Shown in pieces: positions 34,782-44,119 of a stretch of DNA of 64,000 nt. The translations under genes were made by a program, and so were the position numbers. The notes below the pieces were generated by a model. It was not told the DNA's origin and did no database searches. It worked only from the letters and a program-made list of their open reading frames with translations. Position 1 is the stretch's first letter, and the number at the start of each line of letters is the position of its first letter. This stretch comes from Marinomonas piezotolerans (GTDB taxonomy: Bacteria; Pseudomonadota; Gammaproteobacteria; Pseudomonadales; Marinomonadaceae), in NCBI RefSeq assembly GCF_003362755.1, contig NZ_QKRA01000002.1, positions 62,001 to 126,000 of the forward strand. Direction: 5' to 3'.

Positions 34782-36863
34782 ATGATTGACGCATTAGACA
34801 CTCAGGATATAAAAGAGCTTAAAGGCGTTGGCACAGCAATGGCGGAAAAGCTCGCGAAGCTTAATTTACACACCGTCCAAGACTTGTTGTTTCACTTACC
34901 GATTCGCTACCAAGATCGCACCCGCATCGTGCCAATTGGTCAATTACGCTTCGGCGATGAAGCCGTGATTGAAGGCGAAGTCACGGGGTGCGAAATAAAA
35001 ATGGGTAAGCGACGTAGCCTTATCTGCCGGCTACGAGATCATTCAGGATCCTTGTGTTTACGCTTTTTCCATTTCTCTGCCGCGCAAAAAAAGCAGCTTG
35101 AGCAAGGTAAACGTGTCCGCTGCTTTGGAGAGATACGCCGTGGCAGCACTGGGTTTGAGATTTACCACCCTGAATACAGTATTCTAAAAGACGATGAACC
35201 GCTAGATGGCATCGACCTACTCACTCCCATCTACCCGCTAACAGAAGGTTTGACACAGACCAAAATTCGTCAATTGTGCGAACAAGCACTTGATCGGCTT
35301 ACGCCTTACAACCTACGCGAGTGGCTTCCAGATCGCCTCCGCGAGTCATTTAGTTTGCCATCGCTGGCCGATGCAATTAAGTTTTTACATCACCCAACAC
35401 AAGACACAAACTTAGAGCAACTCAAACTCGGCAGCCACCCCGCACAATACCGTTTGTCGTTCGAAGAACTCATGGCTCATCAATTATCGTTGATCAATAA
35501 GCGCGTCCTATCAAAAGAAGATAAGGCCATCACGATTTCAGAAGCCGGAGCGCTGCAGCAAGCACTGCTCGCACAGCTGCCTTTTTCGCCAACCAATGCT
35601 CAGCTGCGTGTATCGCAAGAAATTCTGCAAGATTTCTCTACTGGTCACCCCATGCTCCGTCTCGTCCAAGGCGATGTTGGCTCGGGTAAAACATTGGTTG
35701 CAGCAATGGCCGCTGCGAGTATCGTGCAGCAAGGACACCAAGTTGCCGTCATGGCCCCTACTGAAATCCTCGCTGAGCAGCACTACCTAAACTTTAAAGG
35801 CTGGTTTGAACCGTTAGGCATCAAAGTGGCTTGGATGATCGGTAAGCTCAAAGGTAAACAAAGAGAAGCCGAATTGGCCCGCATTGCCTCGGGTGAAGCC
35901 GCGATTGTAGTCGGCACCCATGCATTATTCCAAGAAAGCGTCACGTTTCATTCTATGGCCTTAGCCATCATTGATGAACAACATCGCTTTGGCGTGCATC
36001 AACGCATGGCACTTCGCGAGAAAGGCTTACAAGCAGGTTTCCAGCCACACCAGCTCATCATGACGGCCACCCCTATTCCTCGCACCTTGGCGATGTCTGC
36101 GTACGCGGACTTGGACAGCTCGGTGATCGACGAACTACCACCAGGGCGTACCCCTGTAAATACGGTCGTCATATCAGACCAACGTCGAGAAGAGGTTATT
36201 CAAAGAGTTCGTCACGCTTGTGAGGAAGGAAAACAAGCCTACTGGGTGTGTACGCTAATTGAGGAGTCAGAAGCTCTACAATGCCAAGCAGCGGAAGACA
36301 CCGCGCTGTTGCTCACCGAACAGCTACAAGGCATTAAGGTTGGTCTCGTACATGGGCGCATGAAAGCTCAAGAAAAAGCCGACATCATGGCAAGTTTTAA
36401 GGCTGGGGCACTGCAATTATTAGTCGCCACAACGGTCATCGAAGTCGGGGTAGATGTTCCTAATGCAAGCTTAATGGTCATAGAAAACCCCGAACGACTT
36501 GGTTTAGCCCAGCTACACCAGCTAAGAGGGCGCGTGGGTCGAGGCCAGGCTGCCAGTCACTGTGTCTTACTCTATCGCGCCCCGTTAGGACAACAAGGTC
36601 GAGCGCGTTTGTCTATTATGCGCGAAACCAGTGATGGGTTTAAAATAGCAGAAAAGGATCTGGAGCTCAGGGGACCAGGAGAATTGCTTGGTTCACGTCA
36701 AACAGGTCTGTTGGAATTTAAAGTCGCAGACTTACAAAGAGACAAAGCATTACTCGGTGATGTTCAGCGCGCAGCAACCGAGCTCTACCAGAACTATCCT
36801 GATCATGTGTCACCCTTGCTTTCGCGCTGGCTACCAAAACACAACCAGTATCTTAACGTCTAA
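34782..36863 (+). CDS. recG: ATP-dependent DNA helicase RecG
   Basis: A 693-residue helicase (same length as E. coli RecG) that remodels stalled replication forks. The wedge/OB domain fills the N-terminal part (EVTGCEIKMGKRRSLICRL region); the motor has Walker A GDVGSGKTLVA, the DEQH box IIDEQHRFG, motif III MTATPIPRTLA and motif VI region QLRGRVGRG. The start at 34782 directly follows the oxyR stop; a longer frame would run inside oxyR. The C-terminal LSRWLP helix is kept. Confidence 0.96.
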   Translation: MIDALDTQDIKELKGVGTAMAEKLAKLNLHTVQDLLFHLPIRYQDRTRIVPIGQLRFGDEAVIEGEVTGCEIKMGKRRSLICRLRDHSGSLCLRFFHFSAAQKKQLEQGKRVRCFGEIRRGSTGFEIYHPEYSILKDDEPLDGIDLLTPIYPLTEGLTQTKIRQLCEQALDRLTPYNLREWLPDRLRESFSLPSLADAIKFLHHPTQDTNLEQLKLGSHPAQYRLSFEELMAHQLSLINKRVLSKEDKAITISEAGALQQALLAQLPFSPTNAQLRVSQEILQDFSTGHPMLRLVQGDVGSGKTLVAAMAAASIVQQGHQVAVMAPTEILAEQHYLNFKGWFEPLGIKVAWMIGKLKGKQREAELARIASGEAAIVVGTHALFQESVTFHSMALAIIDEQHRFGVHQRMALREKGLQAGFQPHQLIMTATPIPRTLAMSAYADLDSSVIDELPPGRTPVNTVVISDQRREEVIQRVRHACEEGKQAYWVCTLIEESEALQCQAAEDTALLLTEQLQGIKVGLVHGRMKAQEKADIMASFKAGALQLLVATTVIEVGVDVPNASLMVIENPERLGLAQLHQLRGRVGRGQAASHCVLLYRAPLGQQGRARLSIMRETSDGFKIAEKDLELRGPGELLGSRQTGLLEFKVADLQRDKALLGDVQRAATELYQNYPDHVSPLLSRWLPKHNQYLNV

Positions 36864-36926
36864 CTTCTATCGGGGTGTAAAACGGTTTTGGCACAGCTAC
36901 ATCAGTGAGCCACGCAGCTCGATGCG

Positions 36927-37403
36927 CTAAGAAATCTTAACCACGGTTGTATTTTTCACTTCTTCCATCGCGACATAAGTGCGTGATTCACGAACATGGG
37001 GTAACGTTAGTAATGTCTCCCCTAAAAGATGACGGTAAGCATCCATATTCGACACGCGCGCTTTGAGTAGATATTCAAAGTCACCTGCAATGAGATGACA
37101 TTCCAATACTTCTGGGATTTTCGCAACAGCCTCTTTAAATTCGTTGAACCCTTCGGGCGAAGTCGCCTTAAGCCGGATTTCAACAAATACCAATAAGCCT
37201 GCTTCAACTTTACGCGGATCAACTAACGCGCAATATCCAGTGATATAGCCATTACGCTCCAAGCGTCTCACCCGTTCAAGACACGGTGTTGCACTGAGGC
37301 CTACACGACTGGCTAATTCAACATTCGACAAGCGTCCATTAATTTGCAGCTCCCGAAGGATCTTCTTATCTAATCTGTCTAAAGGCTTTGCAGACGTTTC
37401 CAT
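36927..37403 (-). CDS. lrp: Lrp/AsnC family transcriptional regulator
   Basis: A 158-residue feast/famine regulator. The HTH (LDKKILRELQINGRLSNVELA then RVGLSATPCLERVRRLE) and the C-terminal RAM ligand-binding domain (LLVFVEIRLKATSPEGF, HLIAGDFEYLLKARV) are complete, and similarity to leucine-responsive Lrp is strong. It is divergent from the amino-acid transporter operon; the 545-base gap between them holds a 14-base palindrome (37495-37508) near the lrp side that may be its own operator. Confidence 0.88.
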   Translation of the reverse strand: METSAKPLDRLDKKILRELQINGRLSNVELASRVGLSATPCLERVRRLERNGYITGYCALVDPRKVEAGLLVFVEIRLKATSPEGFNEFKEAVAKIPEVLECHLIAGDFEYLLKARVSNMDAYRHLLGETLLTLPHVRESRTYVAMEEVKNTTVVKIS

Positions 37404-37948
37404 TAACTCGATTCTCCGAAGATAACTGACAACTAATTTAGCGCGATTCTAACACGTGGCAAATACCTTAGGAAAAATAAGGGGAATAAACCACTTAGCC
37501 AAGGCTAAATTTAGGTTCGCACCAACTCATTACAACCAGCATCAGGTAGCACCAAAAATAAACAAATAGAATCAAATCGGCCATATAACGATCAGAAACT
37601 AGCATTTTCTTGCATCAAATGAGCGCATTTCAAAATTAAATTGCACTAAATCAAAACAGAATAACTTCAGGCTATTAGACTTTATTTTTCAATTGCACTT
37701 TATATATAAGATGCAAAAAAAAAGGATAAAAAAGGCTATATAACAGTCATTTAACCTTGACGATCAGCTATATTCAGTCATTCTATATGGTGTTAGCGTG
37801 ATAAATAGAAAGATTGCACTAGACTTAGTAAACAACAAAAACAATTAAACGTGTTGGCAAGCAAATTGCTTTATCAATAGTGAATTTGGGAAAACCCCTA
37901 AATTAACTTTAACAACATAAAAACTAGTAATGCCTGGGAGGCACAATC
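37404..37948. other. 545-base regulatory gap between lrp and aapJ
   Basis: AT-rich, no gene. It contains the palindrome TTAGCC-AA-GGCTAA (37495-37508), three direct copies of TTGCACT (37641, 37693, 37814), an inverted repeat around TTGCA/TGCAA (37693-37716), and a sigma-54 promoter (37854-37870). The size and content suggest control by Lrp and by an NtrC-like activator. Confidence 0.55.
37854..37870 (+). promoter_or_regulatory. Sigma-54 promoter of the aap operon
   Basis: TTGGCAAGCAAATTGCT fits the RpoN consensus TGGCAC-N5-TTGC with the invariant GG and GC exactly 12 bases apart (37856 and 37868). The predicted start near 37881 gives a leader of about 68 bases before aapJ. Confidence 0.7.
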
Positions 37949-38971
37949 ATGAAATCGAACGTTGGTAAAATTCTATCTACCGCCGCGATTGCAGCAACTA
38001 TCAGCACTGGTGCTGCAGCAGCAACACTTGACGATGTGAAGGCAAAAGGATTTATTCAGTGTGGTGTAAGTACGGGTGTTCCGGGCTTCTCAAACGCTGA
38101 TAACAAAGGTACATGGTCGGGCATCGACGTTGATGCATGTCGTGCTGTTTCCGCTGCTATTTTTGGTGATGCAGACAAAGTAAAATACACACCACTTTCT
38201 GCGAAAGAACGTTTCACAGCACTACAGTCTGGCGAGATCGACATCTTATCTCGTAACACTACTTGGACTTACACTCGCGATACGTCTCTAGGTTTAGACT
38301 TCACTACTACAAACTTCTATGACGGCCAAGGTTTTATGGTTCGTAAAGATTTGGGCGTAGAATCAGCAATGGATCTTGATGGCGCGACCGTTTGTACAGA
38401 ACAGGGTACAACAACTGAGCTGAACATGGCTGACTTCTTCCGTAAACACAGCATGGATTACGTTCCAGTTGTTGTACAAAAAGCTGACGAAGCACTGTCT
38501 GCATACGCTTCTGGCCGTTGTGACGTGTATACAACCGATAAATCTGGTTTAGCAGCTCACCGTTCGAAGTTGTCTGATCCAAACCAGCACATGATCCTTC
38601 CTGAGACAATCTCCAAAGAGCCTCTAGGCCCAGTGGTTCGTCATGGTGACAACCAGTGGAAAGATATTGCGACTTGGGCGCTTTTTGTTCAAATCAACGC
38701 AGAAGAAATGGGCATCACGTCTAAGAACGTAGCGAAGATCAAGAAAGAATCTACTGACCCAGGTATCCGTCGTCTGCTAGGTGCGGAAGGTAACATGGGT
38801 GAGTCTCTAGGCCTAAGCTCTGATTGGGCTTACAACATCATCGCAGAAGTCGGTAACTACGGCGAAGTATTCGAGCGTAACGTAGGTCCGAATACACCTG
38901 TTGGCTTACCACGTGGTGTGAACAATCTTTGGACTGAAGGCGGTGTTCTATACGCGCCACCAGTACGCTAA
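37949..38971 (+). CDS. aapJ: Amino-acid ABC transporter substrate-binding protein AapJ
   Basis: A 340-residue periplasmic binding protein with a signal peptide cleaved near AAAATLDD. Features of the general L-amino-acid (AapJ/BztA) family: VKAKGFIQCGVSTGVPGFS, GIDVDACRAVSAAIFGD, RNTTWTYTRD, and two cysteines CTEQGTTTELN and GRCDVYTTD. The ribosome site GGGAGG precedes the ATG. First gene of aapJQMP; separated from aapQ by two hairpins (38981-39030) that may raise its level relative to the permeases. Confidence 0.94.
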   Translation: MKSNVGKILSTAAIAATISTGAAAATLDDVKAKGFIQCGVSTGVPGFSNADNKGTWSGIDVDACRAVSAAIFGDADKVKYTPLSAKERFTALQSGEIDILSRNTTWTYTRDTSLGLDFTTTNFYDGQGFMVRKDLGVESAMDLDGATVCTEQGTTTELNMADFFRKHSMDYVPVVVQKADEALSAYASGRCDVYTTDKSGLAAHRSKLSDPNQHMILPETISKEPLGPVVRHGDNQWKDIATWALFVQINAEEMGITSKNVAKIKKESTDPGIRRLLGAEGNMGESLGLSSDWAYNIIAEVGNYGEVFERNVGPNTPVGLPRGVNNLWTEGGVLYAPPVR

Positions 38972-38980
38972 CACGTAAAC

Positions 38981-39030
38981 ATCCCTTATCTCTCTAGGGA
39001 TATGCCCAGTGGTGGTATGCACCACTGGGC
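38981..39030 (+). promoter_or_regulatory. Tandem intercistronic hairpins between aapJ and aapQ
   Basis: A small hairpin ATCCCT-N9-AGGGAT (38981-39001) is followed by a perfect 11-bp stem GCCCAGTGGTG/CACCACTGGGC with a five-base loop (39004-39030). No T run follows, so it is not a normal terminator; it more likely protects the aapJ message 3' end or attenuates read-through. Confidence 0.6.
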
Positions 39031-39078
39031 TCCTCCTTCCGAATATCCATCTGACGAGCATTTATTGCCTGAACCAAG

Positions 39079-40251
39079 ATGAGCGAAAATATTAAAAGTA
39101 ATACGAGCTTCTTAAACGATGCTGGAAATCGGGCTTTGCTGTTTCAAGCCGTTCTCCTAGTTGTCGTACTCGCTGTAGGCTATTATCTATTCCATAACTT
39201 ACAAGCTAACTTGCAGACGCAAGGGATCTCGACTGGTTTTGCATTCTTAAACGAACCAGCGGGCTTTCCGATTCTGATTCATTTAATCGAGTATACTGAG
39301 GCTGGCACCTATGGCCGTGCATTCTTGGTTGCTTTGATTAACACGATACTAATTTCACTAATGGGTATCGTATTGGCGACCATCATTGGCGTCATTATGG
39401 GGCTAGCGCGACTGTCTCAAAACTGGCTAGTTGCTAGACTGGCAACGGTATACATTGAGACCCTACGTAACTTACCTTTACTACTGCAAATGTTCTTTTG
39501 GTACTTCGCAGTATTGGCAGCACTTCCCCACCCGCGCGACAGCATCGTTTTTGGTGACTTCTTTTTAAACAAGCGTGGGATCTACTCTCCAAATCCAATT
39601 TTTGAAGACGGTTTCGGAGTCGTAATATTTGGTTTTCTTGCTACGATTGTTGCCTCAATTGGCTTAGTTATTTGGGCGAAGAAGCGTCAAACACGCACTG
39701 GCTTGTGGTTTCCCGCTTACTGGTCTTCACTAGGTATCATTGTAATCGGCACGATTGCTTTTTACTTCTTAGCAGGCTCTCCCATTACCTTTGATTTACC
39801 CGAAGCAAGCCGCTTTAACGTCAAAGGCGGAATGGTACTGGTCCCAGAATTTGTTGCCGTTCTTGTAGCGTTATCAACTTATACTGGAGCGTTCATCGCT
39901 GAGATTGTTCGAGCAGGTATTCTCTCGGTAAGCTGGGGGCAAACGGAAGCGGCTCGATCGCTCGGTATGCGTGACAGCATCACACAACGTTTGATCGTAT
40001 TGCCGCAGGCATTGCGAGTCATCATCCCACCACTTACTAGCCAATATTTGAACCTCGCCAAAAACTCGTCTCTTGGGGCTGCGATTGCCTACCCTGAGCT
40101 GGTGGCCGTTGTTATGGGAACGACGCTTAACCAAACGGGACAGGCGATTGAGACCATAGGGTTGTGTATGTTGGTATACGGCACATTAAGTTTGTCCATT
40201 TCATTCTTTATGAACTGGTATAACAAAAAAATGTCATTGATTGAGCGATAA
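39079..40251 (+). CDS. aapQ: Amino-acid ABC transporter permease AapQ
   Basis: A 390-residue inner-membrane permease with about eight hydrophobic spans and the long central insertion characteristic of AapQ/BztB. The polar amino-acid permease motif ETLRNLPLLLQMFFWYF and the EAA loop EAARSLGMRDSITQRLIVLPQAL are intact. It overlaps nothing but is followed within ten bases by aapM. Confidence 0.93.
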   Translation: MSENIKSNTSFLNDAGNRALLFQAVLLVVVLAVGYYLFHNLQANLQTQGISTGFAFLNEPAGFPILIHLIEYTEAGTYGRAFLVALINTILISLMGIVLATIIGVIMGLARLSQNWLVARLATVYIETLRNLPLLLQMFFWYFAVLAALPHPRDSIVFGDFFLNKRGIYSPNPIFEDGFGVVIFGFLATIVASIGLVIWAKKRQTRTGLWFPAYWSSLGIIVIGTIAFYFLAGSPITFDLPEASRFNVKGGMVLVPEFVAVLVALSTYTGAFIAEIVRAGILSVSWGQTEAARSLGMRDSITQRLIVLPQALRVIIPPLTSQYLNLAKNSSLGAAIAYPELVAVVMGTTLNQTGQAIETIGLCMLVYGTLSLSISFFMNWYNKKMSLIER

Positions 40252-40261
40252 GGAGGCACAC

Positions 40262-41362
40262 ATGGCGATTGAATTTAAACCTTCTCCCAGCCTTCCACCA
40301 CCGAGCAATGCTGTCGGTGCGACCGCTTGGATTAAGAACAATCTGTTTTCATCACCACTGAATATTTTTCTTACCGTATTCAGTCTTTACATCGTTTATT
40401 TGCTGGTGCCGCCAGCCATCCAATGGGCATTTATCGATGCGACTTGGTCTGGCGAAAGCAAAGCTGCGTGTACGGCAGGAGGTGCCTGCTGGGCATTTGT
40501 TGCGTCTTACTTTGATCAGTTTATGTATGGCCTCTACCCCTCAGCTGAGTACTGGCGCATTAACTTAGCAGCAATTATGTTGGTCGTGTTGGTTGGCATG
40601 TTTGCGATCAAAGCCGTCAATAAAATGTTGCTATCGATTGCGATCATTGTTGTGTACCCAGTCGTTGCTTACTTCTTGTTCGCAGGCGGTATATTTGGCT
40701 TAGAAATCGTTGAAACCTCACTATGGGGCGGACTGTTTCTTACTACTTTACTGGGTATTGTCGGCATTGTGGCTTCACTGCCTTTAGGGGTTGTCTTAGC
40801 ACTTGGGCGCCGCTCAAATATGCCAATTGTTAAATCTGTGTGTGTTGTCTTTATTGAGACGGTACGTGCAGTGCCGTTGATTACGATTTTGTTCATGGCG
40901 TCGGTCATGATTCCGCTTTTCTTACCTGACGGCCTCAACTTCAACAAGCTACTTCGGGTGTTGATCGGTATCACCTTGTTCTCTGCAGCCTACATGGCAG
41001 AGGTAATTCGTGGTGGACTGCAAGCTATTCCAAAAGGTCAATATGAAGCGGCTGATGCAATGGGCTTAACCTATTGGCAATCAATGATTTTGGTCATTCT
41101 GCCTCAGGCACTCAAGCTGGTTATTCCTGGTATCGTTAACACCTTTATCGGCTTATTTAAAGATACAACACTGGTCTACATCGTTGGGATGTTTGATCTA
41201 CTTGGGCGGATCCAGTCAGCGACACATGATGCTAATTGGCTTGGTACAACCGCTGAAGGCTATGCCTTCGCAGGCTTTATCTATTGGGTTATCTGCTTCG
41301 GTATGTCCCGCTACTCTATGGCGGTTGAGCGTAAGTTAGATACCGGACACAAGCGGAATTAA
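40262..41362 (+). CDS. aapM: Amino-acid ABC transporter permease AapM
   Basis: A 366-residue partner permease. The ATG at 40262 follows a full AAGGAGG site; an earlier in-frame start at 40241 lies inside aapQ and is rejected. It shows ETVRAVPLITILFM and the EAA loop EAADAMGLTYWQSMILVILPQAL. A cytoplasmic or periplasmic loop with AACTAGGACWAF carries two Cys residues. Forms a heterodimer with AapQ. Confidence 0.93.
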   Translation: MAIEFKPSPSLPPPSNAVGATAWIKNNLFSSPLNIFLTVFSLYIVYLLVPPAIQWAFIDATWSGESKAACTAGGACWAFVASYFDQFMYGLYPSAEYWRINLAAIMLVVLVGMFAIKAVNKMLLSIAIIVVYPVVAYFLFAGGIFGLEIVETSLWGGLFLTTLLGIVGIVASLPLGVVLALGRRSNMPIVKSVCVVFIETVRAVPLITILFMASVMIPLFLPDGLNFNKLLRVLIGITLFSAAYMAEVIRGGLQAIPKGQYEAADAMGLTYWQSMILVILPQALKLVIPGIVNTFIGLFKDTTLVYIVGMFDLLGRIQSATHDANWLGTTAEGYAFAGFIYWVICFGMSRYSMAVERKLDTGHKRN

Positions 41363-41386
41363 TAACAGAATTTGAGGCCTTAACTT

Positions 41387-42166
41387 ATGACAGACAAAAA
41401 TATGGCACTCGCTCAATTAGAGCAAGGCGAAAAAGCAATCATCGAGTTTAACGATGTTAACAAGTGGTACGGTGATTTCCATGTGCTGAAAAACATTGAT
41501 TTCAGTGTAAAGAAGGGTGAGAGAATCGTCGTATGTGGACCTTCGGGTTCAGGTAAATCGACGATGACTCGCTGTATCAACCGTCTCGAAGAACACCAAA
41601 AGGGGTCTATTTTGGTGGATGGTATCGAGATGAATGATAACCTAAAAAACATTGAAACTATTCGCAAAGACGTGGGTATGGTGTTTCAGCATTTTAACCT
41701 ATTCCCACATCTAACCATTTTAGAGAACCTAACGTTGGCACCTATCTGGGTGCGTAAAACGCCTAAGAAAGAAGCCGAAGAAATGGCGATGCATTACTTG
41801 GAACGAGTCAAGATTGCTAACCAGGCATTAAAGTACCCAGGACAACTGTCGGGCGGTCAGCAACAACGTGTCGCGATTGCTCGCGGATTGTGTATGCGTC
41901 CTCGCATCATGTTGTTCGACGAACCAACTTCTGCACTGGATCCAGAAATGATCAAAGAAGTGCTGGATGTTATGGTTCAGTTGGCTGATGAGGGCATGAC
42001 AATGGTTTGTGTAACTCATGAAATGGGCTTTGCAAAAACGGTCGCAGACCGAGTTGTCTTTATGGACGCGGGAGAAATCGTCGAGGCCAACACGCCACAC
42101 GAATTCTTTGACAACCCGCAGCACGACCGTACTCAGTTGTTCTTAAGTCAAATTCTGAACCACTAG
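41387..42166 (+). CDS. aapP: Amino-acid ABC transporter ATPase AapP
   Basis: A 259-residue ATPase powering AapJQM. Walker [12 protein letters not shown]-loop [11 protein letters not shown], signature [15 protein letters not shown], Walker [16 protein letters not shown] and switch His VTHEMG are complete. Last gene of the operon, 24 bases after aapM and followed by a strong terminator. Confidence 0.94.
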   Translation: MTDKNMALAQLEQGEKAIIEFNDVNKWYGDFHVLKNIDFSVKKGERIVVCGPSGSGKSTMTRCINRLEEHQKGSILVDGIEMNDNLKNIETIRKDVGMVFQHFNLFPHLTILENLTLAPIWVRKTPKKEAEEMAMHYLERVKIANQALKYPGQLSGGQQQRVAIARGLCMRPRIMLFDEPTSALDPEMIKEVLDVMVQLADEGMTMVCVTHEMGFAKTVADRVVFMDAGEIVEANTPHEFFDNPQHDRTQLFLSQILNH

Positions 42167-42193
42167 TACTGTAATTTCTTGCTATCCTTGTAT

Positions 42194-42217
42194 AAAAAGC
42201 CCCGTATGGGGCTTTTT
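42194..42217 (+). terminator. Terminator after the aap operon
   Basis: Ten-base perfect stem AAAAAGCCCC/GGGGCTTTTT with a GTAT loop. It lies inside the longest open frame of the next gene, which shows that gene must start farther downstream. Confidence 0.92.
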
Positions 42218-42268
42218 GTTGTTTATAATGGCAGCAAATATGTTTGTGATTTAAAACAGGGGATAGCT

Positions 42269-43537
42269 TTGTCTAACGATCAAGCCGGCGAAAGTGCTTC
42301 CACCAAAGTACGCATCGTACATTTGGCCGACCACACAGGAAAACTACAAGTCATTTTCCCATACGACAGCATGCTGGATATGGCGGCCTTGTCGCGTTTA
42401 ACAAAACGTCGATTTGACCCAGTTGCCAACTACAACATTGATGGCGACCCCCTAGTTAAACCGAGCACGTGCCCCACTCTTATTGACAGTGAGCTACTAA
42501 ACAGTGAGTTTATTGAGCTACGCAGTCACTCTCAACAGAACTACAAAACGATCCCTTTGGAAGAATTCAAAGCACGCTTTCAAGGCCCGCTAGCACGCTA
42601 CGAATCGTTAGCGATTCCTGTAAAGTCGATTCCGAAAGCCGCAGAGAGCATTGACGGAGATGTTGACCAGTTATTTCAAGCGCTTGGTAAGTTTCAAGCC
42701 GTTCGGTTAAAACAACGTATTGAAGAAACGCTAGAAATCCCGCCTCTACCTGCGTCCTCACACCGTATCATTCAGTTGTGTGGGAACGATCATGCAGGGA
42801 CAGATGATCTATGTGACGTCATCAACCTAGACCCCTCGCTGTCCGCGCAAGTCATTAGTTGGGCCTCATCACCTTATTACGGTGTGAAGGGTGAGATCGA
42901 GTCCGTTGAAGATGCCATCATTCGGGTACTTGGCTTTGACATGGTTATGAATCTCGCACTAGGTTTATCCATGGGAAATGCCTTTCAGCTACCGCAAGAT
43001 GGACCACGCCACTATGAAGATTTCTGGTACAGTGCCGTGTCGCACGCGGTTCTAATGGAAGCACTAGTACGCAAAATGCCGTCAGGGCAACGACCTCGAC
43101 TAGGTCATGCATACTTAGCTGGCTTACTACACAACTTTGGTTACTTAACGATCTCCGTTGTTCTGCCGCCGCATTTTGCGATCTTGTCACGCTACATTGA
43201 GGCCAATGCACACCTTCCTGCTGACGTCATTGAAATGCAGACTCTACGCTTTACAAAAGAGCAGTTGGGCGCTTGGCTTTTGAAACATTGGGGGTTACCA
43301 GAAAGTATCTACACAGGGATACGTTACAGCCGCACCGCGGACTATCGCGGCGCCCATGATGGGATCGCCAATCTGCTGTATCTCGCTCATCAACTGTTCA
43401 ATGGTGATGACTTAAATGCCACATTGCTGGAAAAAGTAAACATTGCTCACGATGACGCACTGGCGTGCTACAAAAAAGTCATGAGTTCGTCCAAGGAGCT
43501 GATGACAATGGTCGACTTGATAAGCGGCCAGAAATGA
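42269..43537 (+). CDS. Aminoacyl-tRNA deacylase-like and HDOD domain protein
   Basis: About 422 residues. The N-terminal 150 residues resemble the YbaK/prolyl-tRNA-synthetase-associated domain (KLQVIFPYDSMLDMAAL, TCPTLIDSELL); the C-terminal part is an HDOD domain (LPASSHRIIQL, CDVINLDPSLSAQVISWA, LGHAYLAGLLHNFGYL), a degenerate HD-like module used in signalling. The frame is open from 42179, but the aap terminator lies inside that stretch and a TATAAT box follows at 42223, so I place the start at the TTG at 42269 after AGGGG. Its stop overlaps the ubiC ATG by four bases. Confidence 0.8.
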   Translation: MSNDQAGESASTKVRIVHLADHTGKLQVIFPYDSMLDMAALSRLTKRRFDPVANYNIDGDPLVKPSTCPTLIDSELLNSEFIELRSHSQQNYKTIPLEEFKARFQGPLARYESLAIPVKSIPKAAESIDGDVDQLFQALGKFQAVRLKQRIEETLEIPPLPASSHRIIQLCGNDHAGTDDLCDVINLDPSLSAQVISWASSPYYGVKGEIESVEDAIIRVLGFDMVMNLALGLSMGNAFQLPQDGPRHYEDFWYSAVSHAVLMEALVRKMPSGQRPRLGHAYLAGLLHNFGYLTISVVLPPHFAILSRYIEANAHLPADVIEMQTLRFTKEQLGAWLLKHWGLPESIYTGIRYSRTADYRGAHDGIANLLYLAHQLFNGDDLNATLLEKVNIAHDDALACYKKVMSSSKELMTMVDLISGQK

Positions 43538-44094
43538 CACAAATAAACACCAGAGTCACACAACAGCTGGATTATCGCTGGCGGCCAATTGAACAGACCC
43601 GACATGCGGACATTCCCAAAGATATTCTTCCATGGCTACGCACGGATCAATCCATTACGACCAAATTGCGTACAGCGGGTGATTTAATTGTCGAACTGGT
43701 AAGCGAATACTGGGGAACTCCTACACCGCGAGAACGTATGAGATTAGGCCTCAAGACGCGTGAGTTTGCCAGAATTCGTACTGTGATCCTTAAAGTAGAT
43801 GGGACGGCTGTCATCTATGCTCGTTCTATCATCCCTGCGCGCTCACTAAAGGGGAGTTGGCGTTACTTGCCATACCTTAATAATGCCCCCCTCGGCGGCT
43901 ATGTTTACCGATCACGGAACCTCATACGTAGCCCAATCGAAATCACTAAACTCCCAGCGGGTATATTATCCAATTGTTCAGAGCCATTATGGGCGCGACG
44001 TTCAATTTTTCAGGAATATGGGCCTGGGATTTTGGTGAATGAAGTGTTTTATCCTAGTATAAGCGAACTGACTAACGCCGCTGGGCGTTTCTGA
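43534..44094 (+). CDS. ubiC: Chorismate pyruvate-lyase UbiC
   Basis: A 186-residue enzyme making 4-hydroxybenzoate and pyruvate from chorismate, the first step of ubiquinone synthesis. The ATG overlaps the HDOD gene stop (ATGA). Family features: DILPWLRTDQSITTKL, RERMRLGLKTREFARIRTVIL and LWARRSIFQEYGPGILVNEVF. It is followed by ubiA after 25 bases, so the two consecutive steps share an operon. Confidence 0.92.
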   Translation: MTQINTRVTQQLDYRWRPIEQTRHADIPKDILPWLRTDQSITTKLRTAGDLIVELVSEYWGTPTPRERMRLGLKTREFARIRTVILKVDGTAVIYARSIIPARSLKGSWRYLPYLNNAPLGGYVYRSRNLIRSPIEITKLPAGILSNCSEPLWARRSIFQEYGPGILVNEVFYPSISELTNAAGRF

Positions 44095-44119
44095 TTCACC
44101 AACAACACTAGAAGGACAT

